Shown here: in pieces, positions 61,377 through 64,000 of the stretch
How the letters are laid out: each line of letters starts with the position of its first letter
Position numbering within the stretch: position 1 is the stretch's first letter
Program-made: the position numbers and the translations under genes
Notes under the pieces: generated by a model
What the model saw: only the letters and a program-made list of their open reading frames with translations
What the model was told of the DNA's origin: nothing
Database searches by the model: none
Assembly (NCBI RefSeq): GCF_900107835.1
Contig: NZ_FNRG01000012.1
Location: 1 to 64,000 of the forward strand
Source of the DNA: Oribacterium sp. KHPX15
GTDB taxonomy: Bacteria; Bacillota; Clostridia; Lachnospirales; Lachnospiraceae
Length of the DNA stretch: 64,000 nt
Direction: 5' to 3'

Positions 61377-63428
61377 TTAATCATATTCTTTTAAAATCAT
61401 AACCGGTTTTTTATGATAACTGAGAATATGTGCATATGGGCTGGGATTACCCGCATAGGCATCAATGTCTTCCAGTTGATCAGCAGAAATGTGCTCTGTA
61501 AAAGTTCCCCATCCTTCATCATTGAATTCACGGCATATGCAAAGATAGTCTTCATACAGTTTTTTTCCGTCAGGGCAATCCTTTGAATTAAGGACTGATT
61601 TCATATTTTCAGAAACGCACCATATAACATTCAGTCTTCCGGAAGATTCTTTTAAAAGTGATAAAGAGGATCGTATCTTATCAAGAGATTTAGTGCCGTT
61701 TAATGCAATAGGTGCCACATCAGTGTAATATAAGATCGTCTTTTTCGTCTTACTGTGATCATTTTTATCCGAAGCATCATGTCTGTAATCTTCAACATGG
61801 ATTTTTTCGTTCCAGAAAGATTCGTCCGTGTCTCCATTTGAAAATTCTACCAGGGCTCTTACATATTCTTCCTTAAGACGTTCGGTAGGTACGTATATGG
61901 TATCCGCATGAAGTAAAACGGGCATTTTGGCAATGAAATTGAGTCCAAATGCTGATTTTTGATCAGTGGGTTCAAAATCCTCCATATCGTACATAGGTAC
62001 ATAAATCAGTTCATCGGTGTATTTTAAAAGTTCACTGCTGTAAAATAACGGATGAACTGTCATGCCCGGATTCATATCATCATAGGGGCATTGAATATAA
62101 ATACGTTTTGGCTGACGCTGACCGATATTGTATTCTTCATAGGTGGTCACAGGGATTTCATATCCCTCCGTCACATAATGGGAACGTGTGGCATCACCGT
62201 TAAGGGCTGTATCAAAATAGGAGATAGGGATAACATATACATCAGTATCCGGCTTGCTGTTTTCCATATCCCAAAAGTGAGAAAAGTTTTTCCAATACTC
62301 CGGACCCAGAGTCAAGAAGACAACTTCGGTTCTGGAATTTGGCTTTTCAATTTCGAGTTTTAATTTATCGATCTCAGGTCGGATGTCTCCATATATATCA
62401 GGTGCAGAAGATATCAAAGCTTCGAATTTATGTATTTTTTCAGTGATCAGTTTTTTTCTCAGATTTTTTTCTTCACGTATCCGTGAAGCAAGTGTCAATT
62501 CATCTATGTCCCACTGATAATCCCAGGATTTCCATCCATACTCTTCGGTGAGTACAACTTCCTGCTTTTTATAATAGGGATATTCATGCAATCCTCCGCT
62601 GCGATTTACCTTCATGTAATCCCCATAATGGGCTTTCAAAATAGCATCATAGCATACCGGAACCTGCAGGGTAGTGCACTCATACGGAACACGCATAACC
62701 CGGTCACAATATTTTTTCTCCCAAAAACAGGAATGATGTTCCAGCCAAACGGCGGTAAGGCATACTTTTGAAGCATCAGCCCGATCTACTTCGGTCATGG
62801 CTTTATCTACAAGCCGGTATAATTGTTTACGTATAGAGCGGGAACGATCAAATTTGACATTACAGGCAGTCTCGATTGACTTGATCAATGATTTGACAGA
62901 AGCACAGGAGCTCACATCGTCTGTTATTGAATTTGCAACGTTCATATACATTTTAGCCCGTGCCTGACGTTCGTTTTCTTTGACGGTGTCTTCGTACATA
63001 TAGTCAAGAACAAATATATCTATTCCGACAGAATAGGGAAATCCATGATAATAACTTAAAAAATCCTCATCAAAGCGAACACAGGTTGTATTTACCACAC
63101 GTGTAAATGCATCGATCCAGTCCTCGTCCTCCCACCAGTTTAATATAGAATAATTCCCCGGAAGTTCACCCGCATGCTTAAGAAACAGTTCGTAGTCTTC
63201 CCTTAACATACATATATCCAGATCATCATCCCATGGAATATATCCGCCGTGACGAATTGCGCCTAACAGTGTGCCGCAATCTCCAAAATATTTAATGTTG
63301 TATTTAGCACACAGTGTATCAACGTCCTCAAGAATTTGAAGCTGTGCTGCCCAGCAACGTTTCATCATACTTGTGATAAAAAAGCCTTCACGTACTTCGT
63401 CTTCGAAAAAATCATCAGGAAATGTCAT
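61377..63428 (-). CDS. LicD-family protein fused to an unknown C-terminal domain
   Basis: Residues about 20-290 of 683 form a LicD domain: FGDCGTLLGAIRHGGYIPWD, then DDLDICMLREDY, the nucleotidyltransferase-type site that moves phosphocholine or a similar group onto glycans. A basic helix follows at about 310-350. Residues about 355-680 form a second alpha/beta domain (VVFLTLGPEYWKNFSHFWD, IYIQCPYDDMNPGMTVHPLFYS in parts). I have the impression that similar segments occur in surface-polysaccharide loci of Clostridia and resemble glycerophosphotransferase-like GT-B folds; this needs a search. It follows a GT4 gene by 39 bases. Confidence 0.78.
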   Translation of the reverse strand: MTFPDDFFEDEVREGFFITSMMKRCWAAQLQILEDVDTLCAKYNIKYFGDCGTLLGAIRHGGYIPWDDDLDICMLREDYELFLKHAGELPGNYSILNWWEDEDWIDAFTRVVNTTCVRFDEDFLSYYHGFPYSVGIDIFVLDYMYEDTVKENERQARAKMYMNVANSITDDVSSCASVKSLIKSIETACNVKFDRSRSIRKQLYRLVDKAMTEVDRADASKVCLTAVWLEHHSCFWEKKYCDRVMRVPYECTTLQVPVCYDAILKAHYGDYMKVNRSGGLHEYPYYKKQEVVLTEEYGWKSWDYQWDIDELTLASRIREEKNLRKKLITEKIHKFEALISSAPDIYGDIRPEIDKLKLEIEKPNSRTEVVFLTLGPEYWKNFSHFWDMENSKPDTDVYVIPISYFDTALNGDATRSHYVTEGYEIPVTTYEEYNIGQRQPKRIYIQCPYDDMNPGMTVHPLFYSSELLKYTDELIYVPMYDMEDFEPTDQKSAFGLNFIAKMPVLLHADTIYVPTERLKEEYVRALVEFSNGDTDESFWNEKIHVEDYRHDASDKNDHSKTKKTILYYTDVAPIALNGTKSLDKIRSSLSLLKESSGRLNVIWCVSENMKSVLNSKDCPDGKKLYEDYLCICREFNDEGWGTFTEHISADQLEDIDAYAGNPSPYAHILSYHKKPVMILKEYD

Positions 63429-63467
63429 AAATAAAAGAGCTCCTATTCCAAAACCATTTATTTCTCT

Positions 63468-64000
63468 TTAGTTGGATTCAGTTAATATTTTTTCTAGATG
63501 TTGCTTAAAAACATCGTATGTAAAAAATGTTTGATAGACCTTTCTTCCAGATAATCTTAATTGGCTGAGATTATCATTATTGTCAATAATATATTTAAGA
63601 GTTTCACATAACTTTTGAGAATTACGTACTGGGACAACAAAACCGTTTTGCATATTTTTAATATACTTTGCTATCCCACATCCTTCAGTACAAACAACTA
63701 TTTTGTTTTTCATGAGCCCTTCTACAGCAACTGCACTCATTGTCTCTTCCATAGAAGTTACGACAATTGAATCTACAGTATTCATCAACTTTAAAAATTC
63801 ATTGTGATCCATTGTATCCATGAAGCGAGTATTGGGGAGCTTTGAAGCAATTTCTTTAACTAATATGGCATATTCATTTTCATGATCATGATGGGTCTGA
63901 CCAACAATGATAAATTCGGATTCACAAATATAGTTTTCGGGAAGATTGAAAATTGCATTTAACAGTATCTCCGGTGCTTTGTTCGGGTCCAGAATGCCAG
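63468..64000 (-). CDS. Glycosyltransferase family 4, C-terminal part (runs off window)
   Basis: The frame stays open to the right edge, so the N-terminal half is outside. The visible 177 residues form the donor-binding half of a GT4 enzyme: G-I-L-D-P-N-K-A-P-E-I-L near the edge, FIIVGQTHHDHENEY, then the E-x7-E motif in SMEETMSAVAVEGLM and CGIAKYIKNMQNGFVVP. It is upstream of licD in the same minus-strand operon and likely builds the glycan that LicD decorates. Confidence 0.85.
   Translation of the reverse strand, partial: GILDPNKAPEILLNAIFNLPENYICESEFIIVGQTHHDHENEYAILVKEIASKLPNTRFMDTMDHNEFLKLMNTVDSIVVTSMEETMSAVAVEGLMKNKIVVCTEGCGIAKYIKNMQNGFVVPVRNSQKLCETLKYIIDNNDNLSQLRLSGRKVYQTFFTYDVFKQHLEKILTESN

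Noticed and set aside
1-64000. tRNA, rRNA or insertion-sequence genes.
   Set aside because: No T-loop GTTCGA-type cloverleaf, rRNA segment or transposase frame was recognised in reading both strands.

Overview
The window looks like chromosomal DNA of a motile Gram-positive Clostridia, most likely a Lachnospiraceae of the Butyrivibrio/Roseburia type. The reasons are strong AGGAGG-type ribosome binding sites with frequent GTG and TTG starts, a flagellar set without L- or P-ring genes, FliY with CheC domains, CheC/CheD/CheV chemotaxis, FliW-CsrA control of flagellin, choline-binding-type cell-wall repeats and an AAA-ATPase/PD-(D/E)XK protein family common in that group. This assignment is inference from gene content; no rRNA is present.

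Layout. 1-2430: the tail of an unknown gene, a small DUF4315-like protein, a truncated nuclease fragment and its full-length relative. 2526-7101: a secreted HAD/histidine-phosphatase fusion and a glycogen debranching enzyme. 7200-9058: a chemoreceptor with a sigma-28-type promoter. 9274-35625: one long flagellar/chemotaxis run, fliE-fliF-fliG-fliH-fliI-fliJ-fliK-flgD-TIGR02530 gene-flgE-flbD-motA-motB-fliM-cheY-flgC-fliY-fliO-fliP-fliQ-fliR-flhB-flhA-fliA-flgF/G-like-flgG-like-cheC-cheD-cheV, ending in a terminator. flgB, fliL, flhF and flhG are not found and flgC is displaced. 35711-37433: a secreted cell-wall-repeat protein and a ComFB-domain protein. 37548-42171: fliD, fliS, a small chaperone-like gene and a degenerate nucleotidyltransferase. 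42222-47312 (minus strand): flgM-flgN and flgK-flgL-fliW-csrA. 47573-57421: a plus-strand operon with a second FliK/FlhB-like pair, two membrane-anchored cell-wall-repeat proteins, a lytic transglycosylase, a PilZ protein, a glycosyltransferase and an unknown 531-residue protein, then flagellin. 57513-60021: two glycosyltransferases. 60084-64000 (minus strand): a surface-polysaccharide operon with a LicD protein and three other genes.

How it fits together. The long operon builds the basal body, export gate, hook, motor and switch, and makes FliA (sigma-28). A shared promoter pattern (TTAT or TAAT, about 15 bases, then NNCGATA[A/T]) recurs before the chemoreceptor, fliD, flgK, flgM, the 47665 operon, fliC and the glycosyltransferase pair, and probably before flbD-motAB. 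This ties these units to FliA/FlgM. CsrA, here with an unusual long tail, and FliW are encoded nearby, and the fliC leader has a near-consensus CsrA site. The sigma-28 operons also carry wall-binding, wall-cutting, c-di-GMP-type and sugar-transfer proteins, which suggests an accessory system for seating the flagellum in the wall and modifying flagellin. That last point is inference.
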